Shown: positions 1 to 8,047, numbered from the stretch's first letter. The stretch: 64,000 nucleotides of DNA from Vibrio sp. 99-70-13A1 (GCF_013114625.1 NZ_VTXD01000026.1:1-64000), one strand, 5' to 3'. Made by a program: numbers and translations. Notes: generated from the letters alone by a model not told the origin.

Positions 1-128
1 TTACTACTATGTTTTTATTAACTGTAGAGTTTTTAACTAATAAATTTTTATTAACTGCATATTTTTAAATGATTGATTTTATTAATTGTTCTGGTTTTAT
101 TAACGGCTTAGGTTTAACTGTTCTGTTT
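1..128. repeat. AT-rich imperfect repeats
   Basis: This stretch contains about seven imperfect copies of a TTTTATTAACTG-like unit spaced roughly 15 to 20 bases apart. It lies just after the stop codon of the TPR gene, which is read on the minus strand. No ORF or clear terminator hairpin is visible. It may be a degenerate tandem repeat, and its function is unknown. Confidence 0.4.
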
Positions 129-1163
129 TCAGTAGCGTTCTTTAAGTTCGGTGACCACATTCTCAGGCGCAACCCGTTTTAACGAATCCAGGCAAGGCTT
201 AGCATTCTGCTTCGACTCCAATAGCGCATCGCATAACGCATAAAGGTACGCAGGTTCTTGGTTCAACTGATACGCTTTGTCGAACAGTTTTGCTGCTTGG
301 TGAACATCAGAATCACGAACAGTAGAGGCATAAACATAAGCATATTTGGAGTTCGTGGGAGCGAGCGTTACTGCTTGGCTGAGAGACTGTTTTGATTTCA
401 TCACATCACCTGACCGATGATAGCTTAACCCCAAGCCATACTGTAAACGCGCATCATTGGGGTGTTTGATTGCGGCTTTCTCTAGCACTTCTCTTGCTTG
501 AGCCGTATTTCCAATGTCACGTAAATACTCGGAGTGAATCACCGCCGTTCTTGGATCATCATAAAGCGCATACATACGTTCATATTGGTCTTCAATAAGA
601 TCTTCTTTTTGTTGAATTCGATAGAACCAAGCTTTCTTTATATCGCCCTCTAACGTTAGTGGAAGCCTATTCAAATATTCATCCACATACTTGTCTAAAT
701 ATTCTTGATGCGAAGGAGACAATATTTGCCAGATTTGGATCAGTACTTGTACGGCTTCTTCACTAACATCTTGATTATTGTCATTCAACATCGGAGATAT
801 TACATCCCACTTTGCTCGACCTTCCCACTGTTTAGCCGCCTGAATGGCAGCTAAACGCATTTCTGTATGTTCCGAACGTGAGGCTCTTGCAACTGCAATA
901 ATGGCATTAGGACCGTAATACAGACCTAAATTACTTGTTGCCTCAACTCTCAATTCCATACTCAACAATTCATTCTGAGAATATTCAGCTAGGAGTGACT
1001 CTTCCCTTTCTACAGGCGGCACAGGAAAATCTTCAGGCTGTACTGCACTTGCACCAACATAAAATGGGCATAAAAAAGACATGATGCAAACGAACCACAA
1101 CTTAAGTGTCATTTTGCTTAATTCAAGTTGGTTTAGTTTTAATTTTATGCAGCGATAACTCAT
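129..1163 (-). CDS. Exported HEAT/TPR-repeat protein of sulfatase locus
   Basis: A 344-residue protein of unknown exact role, last gene of a three-gene operon with the sulfatase maturase. The first 17 residues are polar and are followed by a hydrophobic segment ending in GASA, which looks like a signal peptide, so the protein is probably periplasmic; the internal ATG at the start of MTLKLW may be the true start. Residues about 60-160 look like HEAT-type helical repeats (LRVEATSNLG, MRLAAIQAAKQW). Residues about 205-335 look like TPRs (YLRDIGNTAQAREVLEKAA, YGLGLSYHRSGDVMKSKQSL). The 1163 start overlaps the stop of the upstream gene as ATGA, which suggests translational coupling. TPR and HEAT folds bind proteins, so it could be a scaffold for the sulfatase or for envelope partners; that is inference. 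Confidence 0.8.
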   Translation of the reverse strand: MSYRCIKLKLNQLELSKMTLKLWFVCIMSFLCPFYVGASAVQPEDFPVPPVEREESLLAEYSQNELLSMELRVEATSNLGLYYGPNAIIAVARASRSEHTEMRLAAIQAAKQWEGRAKWDVISPMLNDNNQDVSEEAVQVLIQIWQILSPSHQEYLDKYVDEYLNRLPLTLEGDIKKAWFYRIQQKEDLIEDQYERMYALYDDPRTAVIHSEYLRDIGNTAQAREVLEKAAIKHPNDARLQYGLGLSYHRSGDVMKSKQSLSQAVTLAPTNSKYAYVYASTVRDSDVHQAAKLFDKAYQLNQEPAYLYALCDALLESKQNAKPCLDSLKRVAPENVVTELKERY

Positions 1164-1771
1164 GCGCCTTCCTGTTCGTTCAATAACCGTTGAGACAGTT
1201 CTTCTGCTCGAACTAGCAGGGCATGTAGTAAATAGATATCACGTGTTTCTCGCATTCTGTTCGCACTTAACCAATGATTCAATGCTGTTAAAGTATCTTC
1301 GTAGCTCACATCTTCTCCTGAGCGGCTATTTAGATACCCTAAGCTCTGCAATGAAACCACTAGTTCAGGGGAGTTTACCTCAGGCATAAGCAGGTATTTG
1401 AACTCATCTTTATATACCATTTGAAGTACTGCATGATTGGCTTTGGCAATCTCATACTGAGTGCGTTTAGCTGTATAAGAATCACCGCAATCAGGATGAT
1501 TAGGTTGTTTTTGACACCGGTTGAATAGACGAGCAAATTCTGTATAGCGAGTACTCTTTGTTTCGAATGCCAATGAAATAATCGCGTTCACTTGTTCCTC
1601 ATTATACAAACCATCTAAATCACTATTAGCTGATTGGTTTACTTTGTATTTATCACTCTCAGATTTTTGCTCGACCTGCTGTTCTGTTTTTATTGTTGTC
1701 TCTGCTATCGAAGTACCGACAAAAGACATAACGAGAGATGCGATCAATATTCTTGATATAATCAATTTCAT
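1160..1771 (-). CDS. Exported protein of unknown function
   Basis: A 203-residue protein that I do not recognise. The first 23 residues form a clear signal peptide (positive start, hydrophobic core, SIAE-type cleavage), so it should be periplasmic. Two cysteines in the CQKQPNHPDC stretch could form a disulfide. The C-terminal part (VVSLQSLGYL ... TLTALNHWLS) is loosely reminiscent of a peptidoglycan-binding PG_binding_1 fold, but this is weak. It lies 11 bases after the maturase gene and overlaps the next gene by four bases, so the three are almost certainly cotranscribed. The context suggests a role linked to the exported sulfatase. Confidence 0.75.
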   Translation of the reverse strand: MKLIISRILIASLVMSFVGTSIAETTIKTEQQVEQKSESDKYKVNQSANSDLDGLYNEEQVNAIISLAFETKSTRYTEFARLFNRCQKQPNHPDCGDSYTAKRTQYEIAKANHAVLQMVYKDEFKYLLMPEVNSPELVVSLQSLGYLNSRSGEDVSYEDTLTALNHWLSANRMRETRDIYLLHALLVRAEELSQRLLNEQEGA

Positions 1772-1782
1772 TTTTTCACCCT

Positions 1783-3087
1783 CTATTTAAATTTAATTCT
1801 CATCGCGTCTGCATTAATACCCTTGTTCACTGGGTACCCCATGGTCGATACAACCATTGATATATAAGGATCAATATGTGAAAAGAACTGTTTCCAGCCT
1901 GCACACAAATAGTTCAGCCCTGTTTCACCATCGAGGGTTTTGATAAAGCGATTTTTCGGGCACTCACCAAAACAAGCAAACTGATAAGTACACTCTCGGC
2001 ATTGTTTAGGTAACGTTGACTCTTTTGCTCGACCAAATTCTTCTTGGCCTTTTGAAAATTGCAGGTCTTCAAGCTTGGCATCATTGATGTTGCCGAGCTT
2101 GTATTCTGGGTAAACATAGTGGTCACACGCGAATACATCACCGTTGTGCTCAATAGCTAATCCTTTGCCACACATAGGAGCCAGTGTACAAAGCGGGTTT
2201 ACTCGGCCCATCCAAGTTTCAACACAAGATTCAAAATACGGAACATTCACTTTGCCGATGTCATTTTCCAACCACTCATCAAAAATGGTGCACAGGAAAT
2301 CTCCCCATTGATGAGCAGAAACACACCAAGACTCTACAATTGAGTTCGGGTGGCTAGGCTCAGTTTCAGGCATGCCTTGAAAAAGAATCTCTTCTTCAGA
2401 CCATTTCTGTGGTGCTGTCTCTCGGAATGATTTCGGTTCGACGATAGGGATGAATTGCATCTGTGGCGAACGAATCTCATCGCGTAAAAAGCGGTAAACT
2501 TCGAGTGGGTTTGAACCAGTGAGGTTGTTTACACAAGTCAGCGTTGCAAAATTCACGTTGTGTTTATGAAGAAACGCAACACCTTTCATAGTTTGCTTAA
2601 AAGTGCCTCGTCCCGAGCGGTTGGTGCGATAAGCGTTGTGGATCATTTCAGGTCCATCAATGCTTAAGCCGACCATAAAATTGTTTTTACTTAAGAACTT
2701 GCCCCAATCATCATTAAGTAACGTCCCGTTAGTCTGCAGGTTGTTCTCAATTTTCACGCCTTTCGGGCAATATTTTTTTTGCAGGCGAACTACGTCACGA
2801 AAGAAATTAACACCTAGTAACGTCGGTTCTCCGCCTTGCCAATGGAAAACAATCTCAGGAAAATTTTGCTGCTCAATATAGGTCTTGATGTAGGTGTCTA
2901 GCATTTCTTCGCTCATTTGAGTCGCGCAACCACGCTCATGGCCTAACAACTCTTCTTTACTTAGGTAGTAACAGTAAGTGCAATCAATATTACATGCTGA
3001 CCCAATGGGCTTAGTCATAATATTCATACGTTTCGCGGGTGCTGCTTTTGGCAACATAATGGTGTTGTGTTGAGCTGATTGGGTCAT
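1783..3087 (-). CDS. Anaerobic-type sulfatase maturase (radical SAM, anSME)
   Basis: This 434-residue radical SAM enzyme oxidises the active-site Cys or Ser of a type I sulfatase to formylglycine in the cytoplasm before export. The CNIDCTYCYY motif gives the cluster cysteines C32, C36 and C39. The WQGGEPTLLG segment is the usual GGE motif for SAM binding. The C-terminal Cys-rich region (CRECTYQFACFGECP, about residues 360-380) is the SPASM domain that holds auxiliary clusters. Length matches the family. A Shine-Dalgarno AGAGGAAT precedes the ATG. The obvious substrate is the Cys-type sulfatase encoded immediately upstream on the same strand. It is the first gene of an operon with two exported proteins, and has its own promoter with an operator matching that of the sulfatase gene. 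Confidence 0.95.
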   Translation of the reverse strand: MTQSAQHNTIMLPKAAPAKRMNIMTKPIGSACNIDCTYCYYLSKEELLGHERGCATQMSEEMLDTYIKTYIEQQNFPEIVFHWQGGEPTLLGVNFFRDVVRLQKKYCPKGVKIENNLQTNGTLLNDDWGKFLSKNNFMVGLSIDGPEMIHNAYRTNRSGRGTFKQTMKGVAFLHKHNVNFATLTCVNNLTGSNPLEVYRFLRDEIRSPQMQFIPIVEPKSFRETAPQKWSEEEILFQGMPETEPSHPNSIVESWCVSAHQWGDFLCTIFDEWLENDIGKVNVPYFESCVETWMGRVNPLCTLAPMCGKGLAIEHNGDVFACDHYVYPEYKLGNINDAKLEDLQFSKGQEEFGRAKESTLPKQCRECTYQFACFGECPKNRFIKTLDGETGLNYLCAGWKQFFSHIDPYISMVVSTMGYPVNKGINADAMRIKFK

Positions 3088-3168
3088 TGTTATTCCTCTT
3101 CTCGTTCACTCACATTCACTGTGCGATTACTTCCCTAAGATGGAAACCGATAACGGTTATCTATGACC

Positions 3169-3214
3169 ATTATTCAACAACACTTGTCAGCCGTAATCAG
3201 TAGTATTACTGATT
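3169..3214 (-). promoter_or_regulatory. Operator and promoter of the maturase operon
   Basis: The palindrome AATCAGTAGTATTACTGATT (3195-3214) has 8-bp arms and a 4-base spacer. Reading on the minus strand, exactly 20 bases after it is AATAAT (3174-3169), a plausible -10 box. The same 20-bp palindrome and the same 20-base spacing occur in front of the sulfatase gene. With a -10 at -12 to -7 the palindrome is centred near -42.5, the usual position for a LuxR-type activator overlapping -35. The start codon of the maturase is about 80 bases downstream of the -10. The regulator encoded at 5155-5934 is the natural candidate to bind it. Confidence 0.75.
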
Positions 3215-3249
3215 CTGTTTTATGGCTTCTTCAACAAACAAGCGAAAAC

Positions 3250-3279
3250 AAAAAGAGCGATCATAAGGATCGCTCTTTT
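3250..3279 (-). terminator. Intrinsic terminator of the sulfatase gene
   Basis: On the minus strand AAAAGAGCGATC, a five-base loop and GATCGCTCTTTTT form a strong stem followed by a T run. It lies about 80 bases after the sulfatase stop and upstream of the maturase promoter, so the sulfatase and maturase genes are separate transcripts. The symmetric A and T tracts could make it bidirectional. Confidence 0.85.
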
Positions 3280-3356
3280 AAGTGGTTCGTCAGCTTTTCA
3301 GCGGGGGCTGATTTGACTCGCCAGTTAACTCAATAATATGGATTTGTTACTCAGTA

Positions 3357-4937
3357 CTATTGGTATTGAGCACGCTGCCAAATACTCATCTTCTCAACAA
3401 TTTTGTCGATAGAGAACGAACCAGGAACTTGGCGTGGCGGGAACTCTTGGAATGTTTTCAAGAATTGGAATGTGTAAGCTGCGCCCAAGTACATGTATGG
3501 AACATGCTCAACACGCCATTGAGAGTAACCAATACCATCTTTATGCGCATTTTCATACGGGTCTTGACGCAGGTTAAAGATGTACGGGAAACGCAGTTCT
3601 TCGAACTGACACTGCCAAGTTTCAATACCGTGACACTGGTTTGCCGTAAACATCACTTTAAAGTCGCCCATACGCACGGCTGAAATATGACCATCATCAG
3701 CTGCATAAACAAAGCCCTTACGAGGCCAATCAGCAGAGTTGTCTGCTGTTGTGTTATTGCCTTTCTTAAGTGCTGGCATTAAGTCAAAGCCATCTAGGTG
3801 AACTTTGTACTCTTTACCATTAAGCTCTTTGCCTTTCTTCAAGTCAGCGACAATGTTTTTCTCGCCAGCGGCACCTAAGAATGTTGGAGCCCAGTCATTG
3901 TGCGCCGCAATTTCGTTTGCAACAGAGCCTGCAGGGATCTTGTTCGGCCAACGCATCATTGCTGGTACACGGAAGCCGCCTTCCCACGTTGAGTTCTTCT
4001 CACCGTAGTAACGCGATGTTGCGCCATCTGGCCAAGACCATTTCTCTGCACCATTATCGGTCGTGTACGAAACAATGGTGTTATCAGCAATCTTCAGTTC
4101 GTCCAGCTTATCAAGTAATTGACCGACCATGTTGTCGTGCTCAACTAGACCATCACCGTAAAGACCACCACGTTGTGACAAACCTTTTGATTCTTCTTTT
4201 AGATGAGTCCAAACATGCATACGCGTTGAGTTAAACCAAACGAAGAATGGCTTTTTCTCTTTATGAGCACGGTCAATAAAGTCTAAAGCGCCTTCTAGGA
4301 ATTCTTCATCCACCGTTTCCATACGTTTAATCGTTAGAGCACCTGTATCTTCGATACGGCCATCAGCGTATGAATGGATAACGCCACGCGGCCCAAATTT
4401 TTTCTTAAAGCCAGGCGCTTGTGGGTAATCCGGATGCTCTGGTTCTTCTTCAGCGTTCAGGTGGTAAAGGCTACCCATGAACTCATCAAAACCATTAGCG
4501 GTTGGTAGATGCTCATCACGGTCACCGAGGTGGTTCTTACCGAACTGACCTGTCATGTAACCTTTAGCCTTGAGCATGGTTGCAATGGTTGGGTCCTCTT
4601 GACGAATACCTTCAGCAGCGCCTGGCATGCCTACTTTTGTCAAACCAGTACGCATTGGATGCTGACCTGTAATGAATGCACTACGACCAGCAGTACAAGA
4701 GTTTTCTCCGTAAAAGTCAGTAAATAGCACGCCTTCGTTCGCGATACGATCGATATTCGGAGTCCAGTGACCCGCTTGGCCTCGTGTGTACGCCGAAATA
4801 TTATCGATGCCAATATCATCGCCCCAAATGGCTAGGATATTAGGGCGGCTTGTATCCGTCGTCGCGTAACTCGCCATTGCAGTCGATGCTAGTACAGCAC
4901 CTATCGCAAGTTGTAGGAAGGTTTTCTTTTTGAACAT
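3357..4937 (-). CDS. Periplasmic arylsulfatase (type I, Cys-type)
   Basis: A 526-residue sulfatase that hydrolyses sulfate esters. A signal peptide (residues 1-25, ending MASYA) directs it to the periplasm. The N-terminal ILAIWGDDIG supplies metal-binding aspartates. The sulfatase signature CTAGR has the modifiable cysteine at residue 81, and is followed by SAFITGQHPMRTG. GKNHLGD and the DNGAEKW segment match further active-site regions. A Cys at the modified position together with the neighbouring radical-SAM maturase explains oxygen-independent formylglycine formation. The substrate is not evident from sequence; sulfated algal polysaccharide fragments or aryl sulfates are possible in a marine organism. 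The gene is divergent from the LuxR-type regulator and has its own operator and terminator. Confidence 0.95.
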   Translation of the reverse strand: MFKKKTFLQLAIGAVLASTAMASYATTDTSRPNILAIWGDDIGIDNISAYTRGQAGHWTPNIDRIANEGVLFTDFYGENSCTAGRSAFITGQHPMRTGLTKVGMPGAAEGIRQEDPTIATMLKAKGYMTGQFGKNHLGDRDEHLPTANGFDEFMGSLYHLNAEEEPEHPDYPQAPGFKKKFGPRGVIHSYADGRIEDTGALTIKRMETVDEEFLEGALDFIDRAHKEKKPFFVWFNSTRMHVWTHLKEESKGLSQRGGLYGDGLVEHDNMVGQLLDKLDELKIADNTIVSYTTDNGAEKWSWPDGATSRYYGEKNSTWEGGFRVPAMMRWPNKIPAGSVANEIAAHNDWAPTFLGAAGEKNIVADLKKGKELNGKEYKVHLDGFDLMPALKKGNNTTADNSADWPRKGFVYAADDGHISAVRMGDFKVMFTANQCHGIETWQCQFEELRFPYIFNLRQDPYENAHKDGIGYSQWRVEHVPYMYLGAAYTFQFLKTFQEFPPRQVPGSFSIDKIVEKMSIWQRAQYQ

Positions 4938-4984
4938 AGCTCAAGACCTTTTGTAATTTTAAAAGTAATTTCTTTCCGGGAGCT

Positions 4985-5030
4985 ATTATTTAAGAAACGT
5001 AAAACGTGGTAATCAGTAGTATTACTGATT
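4985..5030 (-). promoter_or_regulatory. Operator and promoter of the sulfatase gene
   Basis: The 20-bp palindrome AATCAGTAGTATTACTGATT (5011-5030) is identical to the one before the maturase operon; the identity extends to two more bases on one side. On the minus strand it is followed after exactly 20 bases by AATAAT (4990-4985) as a -10 box, which puts the operator centre near -42.5. On the plus strand, toward the regulator gene, no AATAAT lies at that spacing, so any effect on the regulator promoter would be of another kind. Confidence 0.75.
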
Positions 5031-5154
5031 TGAATAATAATGGGATACCTAAGCGAGTGATAATCACCCGTTATTTAGGCAAAAAATTGACTTATAACCC
5101 AATAAAAAGCTAGCTTATACATAGAATTATTGTTGATAAGGTTGACTGTATACG

Positions 5155-5934
5155 ATGAGAAATACCACTGAAATGTCTTTTGAAGATTTGGTGACACAGC
5201 AGTCCGACGCCTTAATTGGATCGCCGCCTAAAGACTTTGATGAAACTTGGCAAAGAATTGCTCACACAGTTTTAGATTGGTTCGAAATAGACAGAGTTAC
5301 ACTGTTTCCCAACTCAATGATTATGCTGAACGACGGTAAAACCGTCACTATCTCTCGTGACAACATTCCTAAGCTCAACCCACAAAGCTTTATCAGCGGT
5401 AATTATTTAGATTACTTGAAACAGCTCAGAACCAAGAAACGTTGGCTCACTTTTGACGAACATGACATGAGCAATCATAAAATCTCGGTAATCACTACCT
5501 TGTATCAAGAAGGTGGACGATGGCATGGCATTATTCCACTGAAGCTATTTGGGCAAGATTGGGGGGCTTTATCATTCTCTAGGTTCCACAGCAATGTAGA
5601 ACCTCTCTCCGACCAAGATATGAAACGCCTCAAGCTTATTTGCGACATTTGGCTCTGCTATTGGCAACACTCAACAATGGCTAGAAATTTAAAACAAGAT
5701 CAGCCTACTAATGCAAATGAAGGTGAAAAGCTTCTTTTGTTATCGCCCAAGCAGTGCTCGGTTCTAACTCTACTTGCTCAAGGTTTTACGGCAAAACAAT
5801 GCGCAGAAAAGCTCTTTTTAAGCCCTCGAACCATCGAATCGCACAAGTACCGCATGATCGACATCCTCGAGCTTGAAAACAATACCGAGCTTATCCAATT
5901 TGCATTGCGCAACGGTCTTGGTATTGATCAATAG
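5155..5934 (+). CDS. LuxR-family regulator with GAF-like sensor domain
   Basis: A 259-residue transcription factor. Residues about 20-175 resemble a GAF-type sensor domain (WQRIAHTVLDWFEIDRVTLF, then WGALSFSRF). Residues about 195-255 form a LuxR/FixJ-type helix-turn-helix (LSPKQCSVLTLLAQG, AKQCAEKLFLSPRTIESHKY). It lacks a receiver domain and an obvious acyl-homoserine-lactone domain, so the signal is unknown. It is divergent from the sulfatase, and two identical palindromes at activator position lie before the sulfatase and maturase genes. The inference is that it activates the sulfatase regulon. Start uncertain between ATG at 5155 and ATG at 5173; no strong ribosome-binding site is visible for either. 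Confidence 0.88.
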   Translation: MRNTTEMSFEDLVTQQSDALIGSPPKDFDETWQRIAHTVLDWFEIDRVTLFPNSMIMLNDGKTVTISRDNIPKLNPQSFISGNYLDYLKQLRTKKRWLTFDEHDMSNHKISVITTLYQEGGRWHGIIPLKLFGQDWGALSFSRFHSNVEPLSDQDMKRLKLICDIWLCYWQHSTMARNLKQDQPTNANEGEKLLLLSPKQCSVLTLLAQGFTAKQCAEKLFLSPRTIESHKYRMIDILELENNTELIQFALRNGLGIDQ

Positions 5935-5976
5935 CCCTCTCATATACACAAATATCACTCCTGCTTTGTCCAACTT

Positions 5977-6005
5977 ACACAAACCACTACAGTAGTGGTT
6001 TGTGT
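5977..6005. promoter_or_regulatory. 29-bp perfect palindrome
   Basis: ACACAAACCACTAC, a central A, and GTAGTGGTTTGTGT form perfect 14-base arms 43 bases after the LuxR-type regulator gene. It could be its terminator, although no T run follows. It could instead be an operator: the CCACT...AGTGG core recurs at 6290-6304. Confidence 0.5.
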
Positions 6006-6007
6006 TA

Positions 6008-6027
6008 TTGCAGTAATACTACAGCTT
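6008..6027 (+). promoter_or_regulatory. Degenerate copy of the sulfatase-locus operator
   Basis: TTGCAGTAATACTACAGCTT matches the reverse complement of the sulfatase operator at 15 of 20 positions, including an unbroken 12-base core CAGTAATACTAC. It lies in the 414-base gap between the regulator gene and the DUF3302-HlyD pair. A TAATTA hexamer lies 20 bases downstream on the plus strand, a poor -10 match. The site could extend the regulon rightward or be a relic. Confidence 0.35.
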
Positions 6028-6046
6028 ACAAAATCAAGACCATAAA

Positions 6047-6214
6047 TTAATTAAAAGCATCAAGTAAACCTGCTTCACTTAAAGCATTGTCACCTAAACC
6101 AATATCGTTTGAAGCAATGCCATCTAAAACAATAAAACCGAAACCAACTTGAAACGCACTTGTCCATAAATAAGTAGTAGCCTCGACCTTCTTTGGCTCA
6201 TCCAGATCATGCTT
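6047..6214 (-). pseudogene. Possible remnant of an unrecognised gene
   Basis: On the minus strand this stretch stays open for about 55 codons and ends in TAA, with a protein-like composition (TSAFQVGFGFIVLDGIASND, then GLGDNALSEAGLLDAFN). It has no ATG, GTG or TTG start and two in-frame TAA codons stand just upstream. It may be the 3' relic of a lost gene or chance. Family not recognised. Confidence 0.2.
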
Positions 6215-6289
6215 TTATTATTCTTCCAGAGTTATCCGTATTTTTACTGATTCCCTCATCCCACTCTCCCCGTAACATTTCGATACATG

Positions 6290-6304
6290 TCCACTATCAG
6301 TGGA
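6290..6304. promoter_or_regulatory. 15-bp palindrome before DUF3302 gene
   Basis: TCCACTATCAGTGGA has perfect 6-base arms with a 3-base centre, 45 bases before the DUF3302 start. Its CCACT...AGTGG core resembles the longer palindrome at 5977-6005, so both may bind one regulator of the efflux-like pair. The binder is not identified. Confidence 0.35.
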
Positions 6305-6348
6305 TTCTCTCTAGCTCAATTTTTTAATTACCCCTTTTAGGAAGCTTT

Positions 6349-6672
6349 ATGAGTTTAATTAGCATGCCGTTTGTTGAAACAGGATTCGACACAGGCTTAC
6401 ACGTTGTCGCAGGGATTGTGCTCATTGGTACCGTAATTGGTGCTTTGTATGCATTTTGGAAGTTTCATGAACTGCCTATTCACCATGCAGATAAAAAGAA
6501 ACACGGTCAGTTAGGGCTCGTTACTATTTTGACTTGGATTGGTTTTATCTGGCATTGGGTATGGGTAATTGCGGTCATTATTGCTTTTGTCGATGTAGAA
6601 CAAAGTATTCGCCGTGTCCGCCATATTTGGCATGACGCTTCACCAATTAAAGCGGAAAGCACTGGAGAATAA
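6349..6672 (+). CDS. DUF3302 inner-membrane protein (YibI-like)
   Basis: A 107-residue membrane protein with two predicted membrane segments (about residues 18-36 and 55-79). The HELPIHHADKKKHG loop followed by a Trp-rich helix (WIGFIWHWVWVI) matches DUF3302, the family of E. coli YibI, which is paired with the HlyD protein YibH. Here too the gene is followed two bases later by an HlyD-family gene, so the pair is probably translated together. The function of DUF3302 is unknown; it may be a small partner in an export system. Confidence 0.8.
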   Translation: MSLISMPFVETGFDTGLHVVAGIVLIGTVIGALYAFWKFHELPIHHADKKKHGQLGLVTILTWIGFIWHWVWVIAVIIAFVDVEQSIRRVRHIWHDASPIKAESTGE

Positions 6673-6674
6673 AA

Positions 6675-7898
6675 ATGTTAGAAGGTTTGGCTATTTGGGC
6701 TTTATTTATATATCTACTTCGATTGATTGGTGTGCCTTGGGGGACTCCTTTTAAAACGTTCGCTTATGGCGGCGGAAGCATTTGGCTGCTTTTTGTTTGG
6801 GTTGGCTTAATTACATGGGCACCGATGGATCTGTCCGGTGGCTCCGTTGTTCAATCACCTCATATTCAATTACGCCCGGGGTCTACTCGCGTTACAGGGA
6901 ATATTGAACATCTGTATATATCCCCTAACCAAGAGATCAAAAGCGGTGAGCTGATCTATGACATTGTTGATGACTCATATGAAATTGCGGTTGAGAAAGC
7001 TGAATCTCAAGTATCTATCGCACAAACTGCATATCAACTGGCTGTGCAAGACACCAATATCGCTAATACAAATTTCCGCTCATCTCTTGAAGATATAAAA
7101 ATCATCAAGAACCAAATATCGGCTGCTAATCAAGACCTCACATTAAAGGTACGTACTTTAAAGCGCTATGTAGACCAAAACACTAAGGTCAAAAATACGG
7201 TTACTGAGAGTAATCTTGATCAACAAAGAACCATTGTAGAAGTCGCTCACAGCCAAGTTTTTATCTTAGAGTCGCAGTATGACAAAGCTTTAATCACGGC
7301 CGAAAAAAATAAAAACCTAATGGAAAAATCTAAACTGACAGTGATCAGCAAAGAAGCGGATTACCAAAATAAACAAGCTTCTTTAGCTCAAGCTAAGTGG
7401 GACCTGTCACAAACCAAGATTTATGCACCAACCGATGGATATGTCACCAACTTTATGGCTCGTGAAGGTCAGTTTGTTGGGGCAATGCCTCGCTTGAAAA
7501 TGTACAGCAATGAAAAATTCGTATTGATGCGAATTAACCATCAAGCATTTCGAAACATCAAAGTGGGACAGGAAGCTGAATTCGCGACTGCTATTTACCC
7601 GGGCAAGATCTTCAATGCTGAAGTAGAAGGTATTGTCGAAGCAACCGGTGAGTCACAAGGTTCATTACTCGCAAGAGAAACGAATGTACGAGCGACAACG
7701 GGTAAGAATGTAATGAACAAACACCATTTTGTTCGACTGCGTATATCAGAACCAGAAGGCTACGACATTCCTGTTGGAGCGGTCGGTCTTGCTTGGGTCA
7801 ATGCAGAAAAGCCAATTCCTTTCCTTAATTTCTTGAATGTTATTCGCGGCATCATCATCCGAATGAAAGCTCAGATTTACTTCTTATATAGCATGTAG
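6675..7898 (+). CDS. HlyD-family membrane fusion protein (YibH-like)
   Basis: A 407-residue periplasmic adaptor anchored in the inner membrane by N-terminal hydrophobic segments (about residues 1-60). The middle contains a lipoyl-like half (GNIEHLYISPNQEIKSGE), a long coiled-coil hairpin (about residues 110-245) and the second lipoyl half (KIYAPTDGYVTNFMAREGQFV). A beta-barrel region follows. Such adaptors link inner-membrane exporters to outer-membrane factors. No pump or outer-membrane channel gene is adjacent except the FadL-like porin downstream, so substrate and partners are unknown. Two bases separate it from the DUF3302 gene. Confidence 0.88.
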   Translation: MLEGLAIWALFIYLLRLIGVPWGTPFKTFAYGGGSIWLLFVWVGLITWAPMDLSGGSVVQSPHIQLRPGSTRVTGNIEHLYISPNQEIKSGELIYDIVDDSYEIAVEKAESQVSIAQTAYQLAVQDTNIANTNFRSSLEDIKIIKNQISAANQDLTLKVRTLKRYVDQNTKVKNTVTESNLDQQRTIVEVAHSQVFILESQYDKALITAEKNKNLMEKSKLTVISKEADYQNKQASLAQAKWDLSQTKIYAPTDGYVTNFMAREGQFVGAMPRLKMYSNEKFVLMRINHQAFRNIKVGQEAEFATAIYPGKIFNAEVEGIVEATGESQGSLLARETNVRATTGKNVMNKHHFVRLRISEPEGYDIPVGAVGLAWVNAEKPIPFLNFLNVIRGIIIRMKAQIYFLYSM

Positions 7899-7905
7899 GT
7901 ATGCC

Positions 7906-8013
7906 ATGAACACTTTTCACAAACTATGCGACTTTATTGATGTATCCCACAGAAGAAAAAGTCAGGCAGTACTCTTCATCGTATTTCTATGCCTGCTTAG
8001 TACTCACCTATAG
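7906..8013 (+). CDS. Possible 35-residue membrane peptide
   Basis: A short ORF begins eight bases after the HlyD stop, with GTAGGT as a possible ribosome-binding site close to its ATG. It encodes a charged N-terminus (VSHRRKSQ) followed by one hydrophobic helix (AVLFIVFLCLLSTHL). It looks like a single-pass small membrane protein that could belong to the HlyD operon. It could also be chance; conservation would decide. Confidence 0.3.
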   Translation: MNTFHKLCDFIDVSHRRKSQAVLFIVFLCLLSTHL

Positions 8014-8047
8014 CGGCACTTTTTATCCAATAAAATTTCCTACTATT

